64,000 bases of DNA from Akebia trifoliata. Lineage: Eukaryota > Streptophyta > Magnoliopsida > Ranunculales > Lardizabalaceae. The stretch lies in the NCBI GenBank assembly GCA_017979445.1, contig CM030714.1:17479892-17543891 (forward strand). Reading direction: 5' to 3'. The notes below the pieces were generated by a model, which had not been told where the DNA came from, did no database searches, and saw only the letters and a program-made list of their open reading frames with translations. Both the position numbers and the translations under genes were made by a program. Of the stretch, positions 44,853 to 57,100 are shown piece after piece. How positions within the stretch are numbered: the stretch's first letter is position 1; each line of letters begins with the position of its first letter.

Positions 44853-47800
44853 TGTAGACACCCCATTATTGCATCTGTCTAATTCAACAATTCGTCACCC
44901 GATTTTGGTGGATTCCTAATGATGAATATAAAAGAACTCGAAGGCTTGTGAGTACTGCTTGATTCCTTCTGTTTCTAGTTTCTTTTCATCCCCACTACTC
45001 ATCACGACTTGACCTAGAAATTTACGCACGCTTAGGATCGCTACATTTTACACCCGACTTAGCAAACACGTACGCATAGGTTCGCTACACAGTTCGATAA
45101 CTTAGAGACCTCGCTACGCTAGAAAAATATGAATTTGAGATTTAGAAATAAACACACAAGGACTGAAAGAAATCTCACGCTGAAATTCCTTAAAATCTAT
45201 AAAAATCACAAAAATGACGAAAATACCCTTCATAAATTTTTGATGTCTGAAAAGTCTCAAAAGTACCCCCATTGCACTTAGAACGTGATTTCGAGTCTAA
45301 CGGGACCCAAATCGATGAAAACAGAGAAATTTGTAAAAATTTGTAAAAAATCATAAAAATGACGAAAATACCCCTTATAAATTTTGGATGTCCGAAAAGT
45401 CTCGAAAATACCTCCATTGCACTCAGAACATGATTTCGAGTCTAACGAGACCCAAATTGATGAAAATAGAGAAATTAGAGAAAAATCGTCAAAAATCATA
45501 AAAATGACCAAAACGCCCCTTAACATCTAACTCTAACATAGAGACCTTGATCCCTAGGAAAATAAAATTCAAATAAAAAAATTAAATCAAAATAAAATTC
45601 AAATTGAAAATTAAACTAAAATTCAAAATTTAAAATCATAAAATCAAATTAAATTTCAATACAAAATAAAAATTACATTTTCAAGAAACCGATTAAAATA
45701 CAAAATCAAAATCAAAATCAAATTGAAAATCAAGTTAAAAATCACTCAACCAATTAAAATACGAAATTGAATTAAAATTTTAAATCAATCAACCAACCAA
45801 AAATGTAATTAACAAATTAAAATCCATTCGATCACATTTAAATCGAAATCCAGTCAACCGACCAATTAAAAATTAAAATCAATTTAAATTTCAAATTAAA
45901 ACACACAACCAGCCAAATTTAATATCAAAATTATAATTAAATTCTAATCAAAATTCAAAATTTAAAATCAAATACAAATTCAAATGTAATTTAAAACATC
46001 AAATTAAATTTCAAATCAAAGCATCGACTAAAAAAAAAAAAAAATTTCAACCAATCGGAAGGAAAATTAAATCGACCAATCACGACTTATTGGCGGAGAG
46101 TTACCGTAGTACGAGTAGTGTAGGATCCCCCTCTCTCATTCTTTTAAAAAATAAAATAAAAAAAATTTCAAAAAAAAAAAAAAAAGAAGAAGAAACCACG
46201 TTTCTTTCTTCCCCACGTGCTCCCATGGTCTTCTTCTCCAACTCCTCCTTCTCTATCTTCTCTAACAACCCATGTTTTGGACTACCCACACAGCAACCAC
46301 GTTCTTCCCCTCCTCTTCACTCTCTCCCTTGATCTCTCCCATCAACCCACGTCCTCTACCCTTCTTCTTCTTCACAACAAAAACCAGCAACATTCTCTTA
46401 CGTTTTTTTTTTTTGCTGTATAACCACCCACACAACAGCCACTTTCTTCCCCACTCTCTCTCTCACACACACACACACACACCCACGTTTCATAGAGAAA
46501 CCATTATAAAAGAGGGGAAGGAGAACAAAAGGGACAGAAGACATTTTTTTAAAGACAGCCATTAAAGAAAAAAAAAACAGCAATAACTCCATTAACGCCC
46601 ACAACCATTCTCTACACTTCATCTCTTACGTCTCAGCCCTTGCATCTTCATCTTCTTCGTATCCTAGCACAGCCCTCTTTCATCTGCCAGTCCCTTTTCC
46701 ATCTTCTTCACCTTTACTCCATAGCAGCCATTGCTGCAATGTCATCTGTCAAACCTCCTCTCTCAACCTTCCTCTCTATCTCTCTTACGTTTTAAACCCT
46801 CCTTGCTGCCCCACACCCTCTCAGACCTTTCTCCATCTCCCAACCTCCATCTACTTCTCTCAAGCCACCATCACCTCTTGGGCTCATACATGAAACAATA
46901 ACCCAACCATTTTTTTTTCTTTTTTCTCTTTTCTACCCATTATAATACCTCTCAGATCAACTTCGCTGCTCACAGCAAACGTCAATCAAGTACTCACCGA
47001 TCTTCGAGTTATACCTGAAGGAAACAATCTGCTATTCTTCAGTAAGCCCTTCTTTATTTATTTTTATTTTATCTTCTTCTTTTATGTAAAAATTTCCCTG
47101 TTCACATTGAAGTTTCTCGTTAATTTTGGTGTTATGATTATCATAAACATGGCTATGAGATAATTTTTTTTTTTTTACCTTTTTTCTTTTCTTTCTTTTT
47201 TCGATACCACGTGATATTTTGAACGAGATGCATTGTTTATGTGTGTTGTTTATCGCCGCATGTCAATAAGATTAAGAAAACAATTTTATGAAATCCTATT
47301 TTCTTACTTGCTCATGTACATTGGTAGGATTAGAAATTCTCGTGTATTCCTTATGTTTGTTTATCAATAGAATTAAAAATTTTTTTTACTTTATGCGATT
47401 TTGAGTTTTTATCAACAAGATTAGATTTTTTTACACTCTTTTATATGTTTCATTTTATTTTTGCATGGAGATAGGTTAGAGGAATATTTTTTATGTTTTA
47501 TTTTGTATGTTGATAGATTAGGAGAATTATTTTTGCCTTTGTTTGTTTATTTTTATTTTTATTTTTATTTATTTATTTATTTATTTCACTCTTGATCGCA
47601 TTTTTAATACATCCGAATAGATACACCAATTTTTAGGGTATGCGTGGCGCCATGGCAATCTGTACGATTTCAAAATTGGTGGATTGATTCGCTCATTTTT
47701 GTCGATAAATTGATTGGTTAATTCACTAATATTAAGTTGGTGGATCGGCTCATTAGGTGTTGATATTTATCGGGTCGATTTATTACGTTATGGGGTTAAC

Positions 47801-48980
47801 TCATTAATGATGATTTATTCAATAAAAATTATGGTATACCGAAAGAGAAAAAATAAAAAAAAAATAGATTTTTCATAATAAAATTGCAAGTCGACTCACT
47901 GATTTTAGGATATTGAAAATTTGAATCGATTTTATTTTTAAATTAGGCACGTGGGTTAAATCACCGATTTAATACATGTGGCGATTTTAAAAAATAATCA
48001 AAGATTATTTTGATTAACAAATTGCGAGCAACTCGCTGATTTTTAGTACATTGGAAATTTGATTCGATCTTTTTAGAAATGGGGCATACGGGTTAATTCA
48101 CCGATTTAATACTGTGTTGTGCGATTTTGAAATAATCAAAGATTATTTTGATTAACAAATTGTGAGTCGACGCACTCATTTTGGGGAAATTAGAAATTTG
48201 ATTCAATTTTCTATGAAATTGGGCTGTGAGTTGACTCACTAATATTAATATACCCAAAAATCGTATTTTTTTATAATAATTGGTGAGTTAACTGCTAATT
48301 TTAGGATGTATGTGCAATCCAAAAAATCGAATTTCTTTGGTTGAAAATGTTGGGGGTTGACTCACGGATTTAATATACGTGGTCATTCAAAAAAATCAGA
48401 TTTCTTTGATTAATAATGTATGAATTGACTCACTAATTTAGTTTACGTGACAATTCAAATCAAATTTCTTTAATAAATATCATCAATGAGCCAATCATTA
48501 ATTTGTGTACAAGGTATTAATTGATTTCACATTTTTTCAAATATGACCGAATCGATTTACTAAATTTTGGTGCCATATAAACCTCATCAATCGTGGGATT
48601 CTATTATGCGAAATTTGAGAATTCATGTAATTATTTTAACCGTAGGATTTGTTTAGTAAATCCGATGCAATTTGATGATGATTGGACCATAGTTTGATTT
48701 TTAGTCTTTGAATGTTGACCGTAGGATATTTTTGGATCGTAGTAGAAACTGATCATCTTGATCAGGCGGGTTCGGTGCCTAACACCTTCCGAAACCCGTA
48801 ACCTGACCCCTTACCCATCTCTTTGATCCACGGACTGACCCATATCCATTTGGAGTTAATTTTGGTTCCTTGACCTAAACTAGGTGGCAACTCCCTTTTC
48901 TTTTAAAAATTCCTGAGATACGTAGATCGGACCCCTAATCTTGCTATTTAAAGAGACGGTCGGGGGTCAAGATGATTTCA
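44853..48980 (+). repeat. 3' LTR of element I
   Basis: 4128 bp. It matches the 5' LTR over its whole length with scattered substitutions and small indels, for example loss of a ~30-bp segment near 46676 and a ~23-bp insertion near 47593. It contains the same internal features, with hairpins at about 48749-48797. Confidence 0.9.
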
Positions 48981-48985
48981 ATCGC
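48981..48985. repeat. Target site duplication of element I, right copy
   Basis: ATCGC, identical to 29478-29482. Sequence of element H resumes immediately after it. Confidence 0.9.
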
Positions 48986-49490
48986 CCTTTCTGGTTTTCA
49001 ACCTAGCAGGCCCCATTTTTTTTTTCTTTTTGAACTTCTGGAGTTACTATCTGATCATGATTTCCTATCTTCCTTAACTCTTTCACATGGTATTAGGAGA
49101 ACTTTTATAGGTAAGCTTAGGACTGGGCATAAAAAGAAAGGAATTTTGAGGCTCAAAAATCCAAATGCCCCTTGTATGGTATTTCTTTATAAAAAAAAAA
49201 AAAAATTTTAATTTTTTTCCCCACTTTGACAATATTTATTTTTTTGGATTTTTTTAGGGGAATTTATTTTTTATTTTGATGTGGTCGGGCCTGAAGTAAC
49301 TTCTCAGGTTGTCTACGTACCCTAGAATTTTAGGATCAGACCAAAATGTTGTTCGACTTTTCCCTCCCCTGGGTTAGGTAATCAAGTTGAGAAAGAAAAA
49401 GATTTTTTATTTATTTTTTTATTTTTTGAAAAAGATTGCAAAAGGCTGAGAAAAAAGATATTGAACTAGGTAGTAGAAAATTTGATTTGA
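48986..49490 (-). other. 3' noncoding region of H, integrase-proximal part
   Basis: Reverse-orientation match to 150-640 of A and 42640-43040 of I. It begins with the other half of the hairpin split by I. No gene. Confidence 0.65.
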
Positions 49491-50130
49491 CCAAAGATGG
49501 CCTCCTTAAATGTAGTACCGTTTGATCTGATCAAGGTTGGTTGGTTCTGGTAATTCGATTCCATCATGATCTTGAAGTTTGACAGTTTTTCCCGGTAATA
49601 TTTCTTTAATGAATAAATCTTTCCAATTGAGTTTAGACTTCCTCCTAAGGTCGAGGAGGAGTGCTCAATTTTCTTTGAAGTCTAATGGTTAAATCCTTAA
49701 CTTGTAAGTGACGAACTTTAACCTTCTTGTCAAATGTGTGAGCAACTCTTTTCTGATAAGCTTGCACGTGGTACAAAACTCTAGGTTATTTTTCTTCAAT
49801 CAAGTTTAGTTCTTCGTATCGATAACAGACCTAGTCTGTACTTTCCATCAAGACCTTGAGATACAAGATTTTCCTTTCAACTAATAAAACTATTTCTGTA
49901 CCCTTGTAGTGTAAATGGTAACTTCTCTAATTAATCCCTGTGTGATTGACATATTTTCTTGATGATTGTTTTGAGATTTTTTTATTGGCTGCTTCAACCT
50001 TTCCATTAGTCTGAGAACGTAGGAGGATGATTTGTGATGCTTAATTTTGAACTTTGAATACAAAGTAATGACTTAAGCTTTGAAGTACGACCAATTATTA
50101 GAAAGATTAGTTCAAAAGGTACCCCAATAT
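49491..50130 (-). pseudogene. Integrase remnant of element H
   Basis: Nucleotide similarity to 660-1400 of A is clear throughout, for example TGGCCTCCTTAAATGTAGTA and AAGCTTGCACGTG on the plus strand. Stops and frameshifts are frequent and no long frame survives. It covers the region of the third catalytic residue and the C-terminal domain. Confidence 0.7.
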
Positions 50131-50760
50131 CGACTGATAATGTGTGATTTGCAATTCAAGATGTAGTGAGGATAGCACTGATACATTTTATAACATTTCT
50201 ACCGATATTTTCATCTCATCGGGCAAGTATTTATTTCGTATTGAACAACACCCAAGCTTGCACCTAACATATCCTCATCAAACCACACGAACAAGTCTTT
50301 TGAAATTTTTGAGTAAATTCATATGTTCCTCTAAGGATAGGAGGGTTTCTATTTGAATCTCTTTAAGAATTGTTATGAGGTCAATGACATTTGCTTTGTC
50401 GATTAAAAGTTGAGTTCAACCCTTATCTTCTTGTTCAGGAGAGAAATCTATCATTGAAGTTAATACGTTAATACGCTCGAGGTATTCAAAAATTTTCTTT
50501 ATCAAATCAAATTTAGACGGGGTGACAAATACCTCTATAGATTTGACAAACTAACTCGACTCAATAAGAAAAGAGTAGACTCGATATAAAGAAGACATGA
50601 CCTTGCTGGAAAAAAAAACTCGAGTTAACCCAAATGATTTATAAAAACCCAAGAAAAGTACCCAAAACGAGCTTGATTACGGACTACAGACTCAAGATAT
50701 TGCTTACAACTAGCAGAACTGAGGTATTGTGATCTTCAGGGAACAACTAGGCGATGTTGA
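50131..50760 (-). pseudogene. Remnant before reverse transcriptase, element H
   Basis: Similar to 1400-1980 of A. The order of blocks is the same, including the join of integrase sequence to sequence from before reverse transcriptase. No catalytic region is present and the coding frame is lost. Confidence 0.6.
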
Positions 50761-50885
50761 GAAATTTTGAAACAATTTCTGACTGTTGACTTGGTATTGA
50801 CATTTGTTCTAACTGACCAGATTTACAACCCTAACTAGACGATGGAAGGTTGAGCTTAGGTACAATGATAACCCTTAAACCTCAT
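50761..50885 (-). pseudogene. gag: gag N-terminal stub of element H
   Basis: Only the first ~40 codons of gag can be recognised, from ATG 50885, with several stops. The rest of gag (about 1.4 kb relative to A) is deleted and joined to the 50570-50760 segment. Confidence 0.6.
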
Positions 50886-51410
50886 TGAAGGTGAATTTAA
50901 TCAATTCCAATATTACCCCATTGATAACATTTTAAATGAACCCTGAAATTTTAATAAATTCTATGGACCAATCCATTAAACAATTCATTCATGTAATGAT
51001 TCTTTAGAAGGAAAATATTTATATTGCACTCTTGAAAATTATTAACAAATAATATTTTCGTTGAATAAAAAATTTCACAAATCTGATTATATTTTGCAAG
51101 TCATTTTCTATTTAGAAAAATACATTTTAATAATTTTTCAAGATCCATGCAAAAAATAGAATTTTTGTAAAAATCATTTTATTTTTAGGAAAAACATATT
51201 TTAGAAAATTTCCCAGATTCATACAAAAATATATCTTTTTAAATCGTTTTTCCTTCATTTTCTTTTCTTTTGGAAAATATTTTCTTTTGGAAAATATTCT
51301 TTTTTTTGTAAAACATTTTTCTCTGGAAAATATTTTTCTTTTGGAGAACATTTTCCTTTAAAATGGATTGAAGCCCGAATTCATAAAAGAATTTGATTTC
51401 CATTTTGATT
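50886..51410 (-). other. Region upstream of the gag stub of H, ORF1 deleted
   Basis: The ORF1-gag spacer (50886-51110) is followed directly by the segment that lies upstream of ORF1 in A (51130-51410), so the whole ORF1 of about 1.2 kb is missing near 51120. Poor GGAAAATATT repeats lie at 51266-51360. Confidence 0.6.
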
Positions 51411-54400
51411 TAAATGGTCCGGCCCATCATGATTGTTGGATCGAGATAGACTGGGTCATTATGAATTATTATAAAAAATAGATTCTTTATTGGGTCGGTG
51501 CACCCATTTTAACTAGGTAAAACAAAAAACTTTAATCCTTGAGGACAACCATACATTCTGATCTCATCGTTCACATACATTCTGATCTGTCCCATTCAAT
51601 AAACAACCCGAGAACACCAATGATAAGTTCGAGTTGTGACCTACAGGGGAAGTTTCTAGACTCTAAGCTTAGATGCAATGCATTTTTATCTAGCCATCCT
51701 TGCCCAAGTACACCTATATACCTCTCGAGCATATTCAATCAGATGATACGTGGTGACTTGGTTTGATATACCGTATAGGTGATAATCTAAAACTTCAACT
51801 CACTTTTCTAAAGCTAAAAATAGCCAGTTTAATTCCCAAATCAGGGGTGGCACACAATGCTTGAGCAAAGACACTCTTAAATCACCTCTTTTCTAGAATA
51901 GACGTAGTCTATCCTCTTAGTACCGTAGTACATCGGAGCAGGATCTCGCTTAAACACTGGTTTTGACCAAGAAGTGCAACTGATGTACTTAGATCATCTT
52001 TGATATACCTATGGGTACGAGTTGAGAGTTATAGATTTCATAAATGGTTTGGCATCCCACGAGAGGACCGACCACGTACTAGTACTATGTTGACAAACGA
52101 GACATGTGACTGTGCGGCTTACAATAGGTCAAAAGCCCAGGTCGCTCTAACCTGGGTGCATCGATATACATTTCAGAGTCACCTGATCAGACGGTACTGA
52201 TGCCCCAATTTAATATACACTAAGGTACGTGATTGGAGTTGTGATTTTCATGAATGACGTCGCATCTCCGAAGAGACAGAGCCATGCACTAGTGCCACAT
52301 TGACTATATTGGGACATGCAAACGTGCAAAATAGTAAACATGCTTGTGGTGTGTGCAATACAGGATGGGATGTGTCCGGGGCCTTTTCCAAACAAATGGG
52401 CCCATGGGCCAGATCAAACCAATCAAAATATGGACATTACATAAAATCCATAGCATCGAGATCCACATCAAGACATGCACATCAAAGTGTATAACAATCA
52501 GGATCATGGCATATATAATAGCAATTAATCAAGGAGTGAAACAAAGAACAATGATGATCAATCAATTAGAATATCATGGAAATAATATCAATCATTGATC
52601 AAACATTGAGATAGGCACAAAATTTTTTCTTATGGTCCAATCGGGGATCACTTTGGGTGATTCAAAATAATTTAAGATTTCTGTGAATATTGAATTGAGG
52701 GTAGGATGATAATTGTTGAGACAAGGGGTGATGACTTTCTCTTTAAACAAATTGATTTTTTTATTTATTTATTTTATTTATTTATTTATTTATTTTTAAA
52801 CAAACCATTATTGATTATTAAAAAACAATCCAAAATAAAAATAAGAAAAAAAAATCCATCGCCACATCAACTTATACATTATTAGCCAAACTACGATGTA
52901 ATGTGCCACATGTAACAATCAGTGTGACAATAAAAAGGAATCTCTCTTTGGCCATGAGAGGGTTGCCAACAGTCGTACCCTCTTTTTACACCCCCCCCCC
53001 CTTTTTAAATATTATGCATGTACATTTTGTTCATTGTTTTGAAACCTTGCTGCATCAATGTTCGAGTACCAACAAAAGAATATTATCGACACTGTTGAAG
53101 TTCTAAAAAAACCTCAATTTGTTAATGACAGCCAAAAACCGAACACCCAAACATTTTACAAACCCACTGATGTCGCTCTTTTGTAACCAATTAAATCTGA
53201 AGAAAACAAAACAAAAAAGGAACTTTTTTGAAATCAAGGGCATTTCCATCAAATTAGATTGTATCTATTTCTCAACATTTTTCATTCTTTTAGGAACTAT
53301 GGACGATCTCAAAACAATCGTTCTTGATCCCAAAAAAAAACCTTTTGAAAAAATTTCTTAAGCGTTCCTTCAATCACGTAATCTTTATTTTTTTAAAAAA
53401 TTCATCTCTTGATCGTGATCATACGAAGCATGTTCTCGTTGTGACATTGGCCTTCTTCGTTTGGGAAACAAAGAAAAGGGACTATTGGGGCCTTAGTTGA
53501 TTAACAAAAAGGGGGATCGTCAAATCTTTTAGAATATCACAAGAGATTTCAAGATCTTGAAATAGAGAATGTAGCAGGTAGGGTCGTTGTTTTGAGCATT
53601 GAAAGAGGACCTCTTTCTGTGGTCTCAATGGCTGAGAAGAGGATGTAGTGAAGAGGTGGAGAGCTGTTGAAACGTGCAGAGCTTTTAGAGAGTAGCCAGG
53701 TGAGTTCCTCTTCTCTCTTCTCTTTCTTTCTTTCTTTCTTCTTTTCTTTTCTTTTTTTTTTTAAAATAAAATTGCAAATGGAAACAAAACACCAAAGATT
53801 TGTCGAGTTCATCATCGAGATAAAAATCCAAAGCAGTGGGTTTGAAATCGTTGGTCCAAATCGAAAAAAAGACATATCAGTTTTTTTTTAAAAGAACTTA
53901 CCGATTCAAAAATAAAAAAATTTCCTTTTCGATCTCAATAGTTCTAGCATTCACTCTCTCTCACAATCTCTAAAATAAAACCGAATTTTAAAAGAAAAAG
54001 TAAAGGAAAGAAAGAAAGAAGAAAAAAAAAGAAAAATTCAAATCAGCCACCACTAACGCTCTGCTAGAGCTTGAAGCCGAAGTGGACTTACTTCTCTGAC
54101 TTGAGAACCTCCGTGGAACATATTCCACAGCGACTATCTCGATTCCCCCCTCTGTTACAGATTCAACGATTACAAGATCTTCCATGCTACAGGTTTGGTT
54201 GAAAACGAGATACAGTAGAATCCTTGATTCAAATCTAAAATTAGATTTTCAAAAAGAGATCGACATGAAAAATTTTCTTCGATTGAGTTTTTTCACTCCA
54301 AATCATAAATCGAATGGATTAAGGGATTAAAACAGATCGGGCTGAGAGGTTTGTCAAGTCTGTTGAGGACGATGGGGAAGAATGGAAGAAACTCAGATTA

Positions 54401-55151
54401 AAACAATAAGAATTTGAAAATTAAAAAGAAAATTTTACTAAAGACACACCCAAAAAAATCTTCTATTGCCGACAGCAACACTAAAATTTTATTTTCCTAT
54501 TCGTTTTGTTTTTTGTTTTTTTTTTTTTTTTGTTTGCTTACTATCAATGGACATAAGCCTAAAAAAACTTTAAAAGAGAAAAAAAAACAAATAAATAAAA
54601 AATAAAAAATAAATACTACCAAAGGGCAAATCGACACATACCTAAAAAAATAAAAAATCTACACAAGTGAAAACAAAATAATAATAAAACAACAAAAATT
54701 CGTGGTCCAACCATCATCATCACATCCTCAATTCAACTGTCAATTTGGATATTTCATTATTTAGGGTCATTCCAAATGACCCTAGATTGAATCATAAAAA
54801 ATATATATATGTCAGATCAAAGTATCCAAAATCGAATCAAAGGATATCAATAGAGAATAATACAAAACCAAAAATAACCCAAAAAATGGGGTCAACATCC
54901 ATTTTTTAACGTCGTTACCCTTTTGATATCCTGCTTTATTTAGGGCCATTCCGAATGACCCTTGATTGAATCATAGCAAATAAAATTCCACAATAATACA
55001 CTTCAAAATTGATCCAAATAATGCCAAGAGAATATAATATAATCCCAAAAAATAAACGAATCAAATAAACTATAAAATAATAAAAAATAAAAAACTAGGT
55101 CTAAATGGCAATGTTCCCATACTTGGGACTTTTAAAGTTTGATCCTCAATA
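51411..55151 (-). other. Leader of element H
   Basis: The proximal part (51411-52400) matches the leaders of A and B, including both copies of the ~110-bp block (52000-52100, 52210-52310). The middle (52700-54600) is specific to H, AT-rich, with a C run (52988-52999) and pyrimidine-rich stretches; short open frames there are not credible genes. The distal part (54700-55150) contains two similar copies of a GGGTCATTCCAAATGACCCT-type palindromic block (54764 and 54946). Confidence 0.65.
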
Positions 55152-55170
55152 GTCCCTAGTGAAGTCGTCA
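55152..55170 (-). other. Decayed primer binding site of H
   Basis: The minus strand reads TGACGACTTCACTAGGGAC, the tRNA-Arg-type site with substitutions. Confidence 0.6.
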
Positions 55171-55171
55171 C

Positions 55172-56776
55172 TAAAAGCGCCCTTGATCCGCAGGGGGTGT
55201 GGATCCACTTTTCACTTTTGAGGTTTGGGAGTCGCCACCTAATTATTATGATCTAGGAACCGAACATTGACTCTAAAAAGTAAATAGCACTAATCTACAA
55301 AAGAAATACGGGTCCGGGGATCACGTTATGAGGTTGGAAGGTGTTAAGCACTAACCCCGCTTGGCAAACACAGGTCTCTACTTTTTTTCAATAAGACTAC
55401 ATTGCTAAAAACCTAACCACTAAAAAAATAAGAAATATTAACCTTTATGAATGCAACGATTTATTCCCTCAGATCCGATAGAATAATTTCTCGTACAACA
55501 CTCTTCGCTTTGTTCTATCACTGATTTCGCTTCAAATCTCCAAGACAAAGTACCTCCTTCTTGGATCTAAATTTTTCTAATTTTTTTATGGATTTCTAGG
55601 TGTTTTTGAAGGGTTTTTAGGTAGTTTTTTTAGCTAAAGTAGGGGTATAGATGTTAGGTAAAGAGTTAGGACTTCAAAATTAGAGTTTGGGAGATGCTAG
55701 GAAAGTTTTTTGACCTACTTTTTCTAGGGTTTATTTTTTCATACGAAAATAGATTGTAGAGACCCTTATTTATAGATTTTTTAAGAGCTTTTTAGATAGA
55801 GTTAGTGTTTAATTAGAATTGTTTTTAAAGAGAATTAGTGTTTAATTAGAACTATTTTAGAGAGAATTAGTGTTTAATTAGAATTCTTTTAGATAGTTTT
55901 AGAGTTTAATTATAATACTTTTAGATAGTTTAGAGTTTAATTAGAATTCTATTAGGGTTAGGGTTTGACTTTGGTCTTTTTATATTGACTAGAATTTAGG
56001 GTTTTGACTTAAGTCTCACTTGAATGACTAGATTTTAAGGTTTTGACTTAAGTCTCACTTGATTGATTAGATTTTAGGATTTTGACTTAAGTCTTACTTG
56101 AGTGACTAGATTTTAGGATTTTGACTTAAATCTTACTTGATTGACTTTAATTTTAATTAGGATTTTACTTTATATTAATTAATATTTTAATTATTAATTT
56201 CAAAAATTTTAATTATTAAAATTATCATTTTACCCTCGGAGAGGACTTTTTCCGTTTTAAGTCGTTTTTCAATGTTACAAGATGTTTTTGAATCGATTTT
56301 TTATAAGAAATTCAATAGGAATATTGGTTTGTGTCATTTATGAAATTTTTTGTACGAAATGGTTGTGAACTTTATGAAGGGTATTTTCATAATTTTGTCA
56401 AATTTTATGAAAATTGACGAAATGATTACTTGATTTCGATTTGTTATTTTATGTGTTTGAAAGAGTTTTCCTAAGCGTAATGTAGGCTCTAGGGATGTTT
56501 TGAGATTAGGGATATTTTGATAATTTGATCATTTTTTAGTGATTTTTATCGTGAAACTTCTTTTTTGTCTACAAAATGATGATTTCTATTCTGGAATCAT
56601 ATTTTCTTAGCGTAGCGTGATTTCTACAGTTTTGTTAGTTTGAGATAACTCATCCGAATTTTTGAAACATATCTAGTAACAAATAAAGCATTGGAATAAA
56701 CATCCATCATTGGGAACCGTTGCAATCGGGTTGACGAGTTGATTAATTAGGCGAGTGCAAAAATGAGGTGTTTACA
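55172..56776 (-). repeat. 5' LTR of element H
   Basis: 1605 bp, from TGTAAACACC at 56776 to CTTTTA at 55172, so both tips carry a substitution. It contains the TTGAC repeats (55960-56150), a TATA region near 55768, the main U5 hairpin in decayed form (55328-55358) and the primer-site-core copy near 55229. GTAGC (56777-56781) follows it. Confidence 0.85.
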
Positions 56777-57100
56777 GTAGCTAAGCAAGTAATGGCGTAA
56801 TCTCTGAGATACCCAAAGTAGGGCACAATACATTTTCTCTAAAGGGGAATACCTTGCCTTATAATCTATGAACTTTTTGTTGAGGTAGTATATCACCCTC
56901 TCTTTGAGACTAGTATCATTATGTTGCCTCCATACACATCCTATAGATGTTTTAAGCATTGAAATATATATTAACAAAGGCCTGACTGGGGTAAGAAGAA
57001 CTAGGACTAGTAGATTCAACAAATACTTTTTGATTTTGTCGAATGCCTCCTAATAGTCCCTGTTCCATTTTAAAGATTTATTCTTCTTTAAAAGCTTGAA
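56777..57100 (-). pseudogene. First RNase H of element G, right part
   Basis: The minus-strand frame includes ERVIYYLNKKFIDYKARYSP and LRHYLLSY, the gypsy RNase H-like domain. It is cut by element H at 56776; the next residues lie at 26190 and leftward in the same phase. Confidence 0.75.

Larger units (their letters stand above)
29483..48980 (+). mobile_element. Element I: structurally complete Ogre-like Tat retrotransposon
   Basis: This 19,498-bp unit has 4.1-kb LTRs, a tRNA-Arg-type primer site, leader, ORF1, gag, protease, G-patch, reverse transcriptase, two RNase H domains, integrase, 3' arrays and polypurine tract, flanked by ATCGC on both sides. Two RNase H domains, an extra ORF before gag, and large size are hallmarks of the Tat/Ogre lineage. 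All coding parts contain stops or frameshifts, so it is now defective. Its LTRs differ at 15 positions in the first ~320 bp, about 5% by eye, so the insertion is not recent. It is the youngest element whose both ends can be seen here. Confidence 0.9.
26195..56776 (-). mobile_element. Element H: pol-, gag- and ORF1-deleted element with both LTRs, host of element I
   Basis: The LTRs at 26195-27772 (3') and 55172-56776 (5') bound a 30.6-kb unit, of which 19.5 kb is the inserted element I. The flanks GTAAC and GTAGC differ by one base and fit an old 5-bp target duplication. Removing the unit plus one duplication rejoins the RNase H reading frame of G. Internally H keeps a leader, a stub of gag, a fragment from before reverse transcriptase, a decayed integrase and the 3' noncoding arrays. 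ORF1, most of gag, protease, reverse transcriptase and RNase H are gone. It shares its main pol deletion with A. Confidence 0.85.

Noticed and set aside
52988..52999. C run as an i-motif or regulatory site
   Set aside because: One homopolymer tract only, in a decayed leader.
53660..53760. CAGGTGAGT splice donor marking a hidden gene exon
   Set aside because: No coding exon with homology precedes it and no acceptor-plus-exon follows; noted only as part of the leader-capture question.
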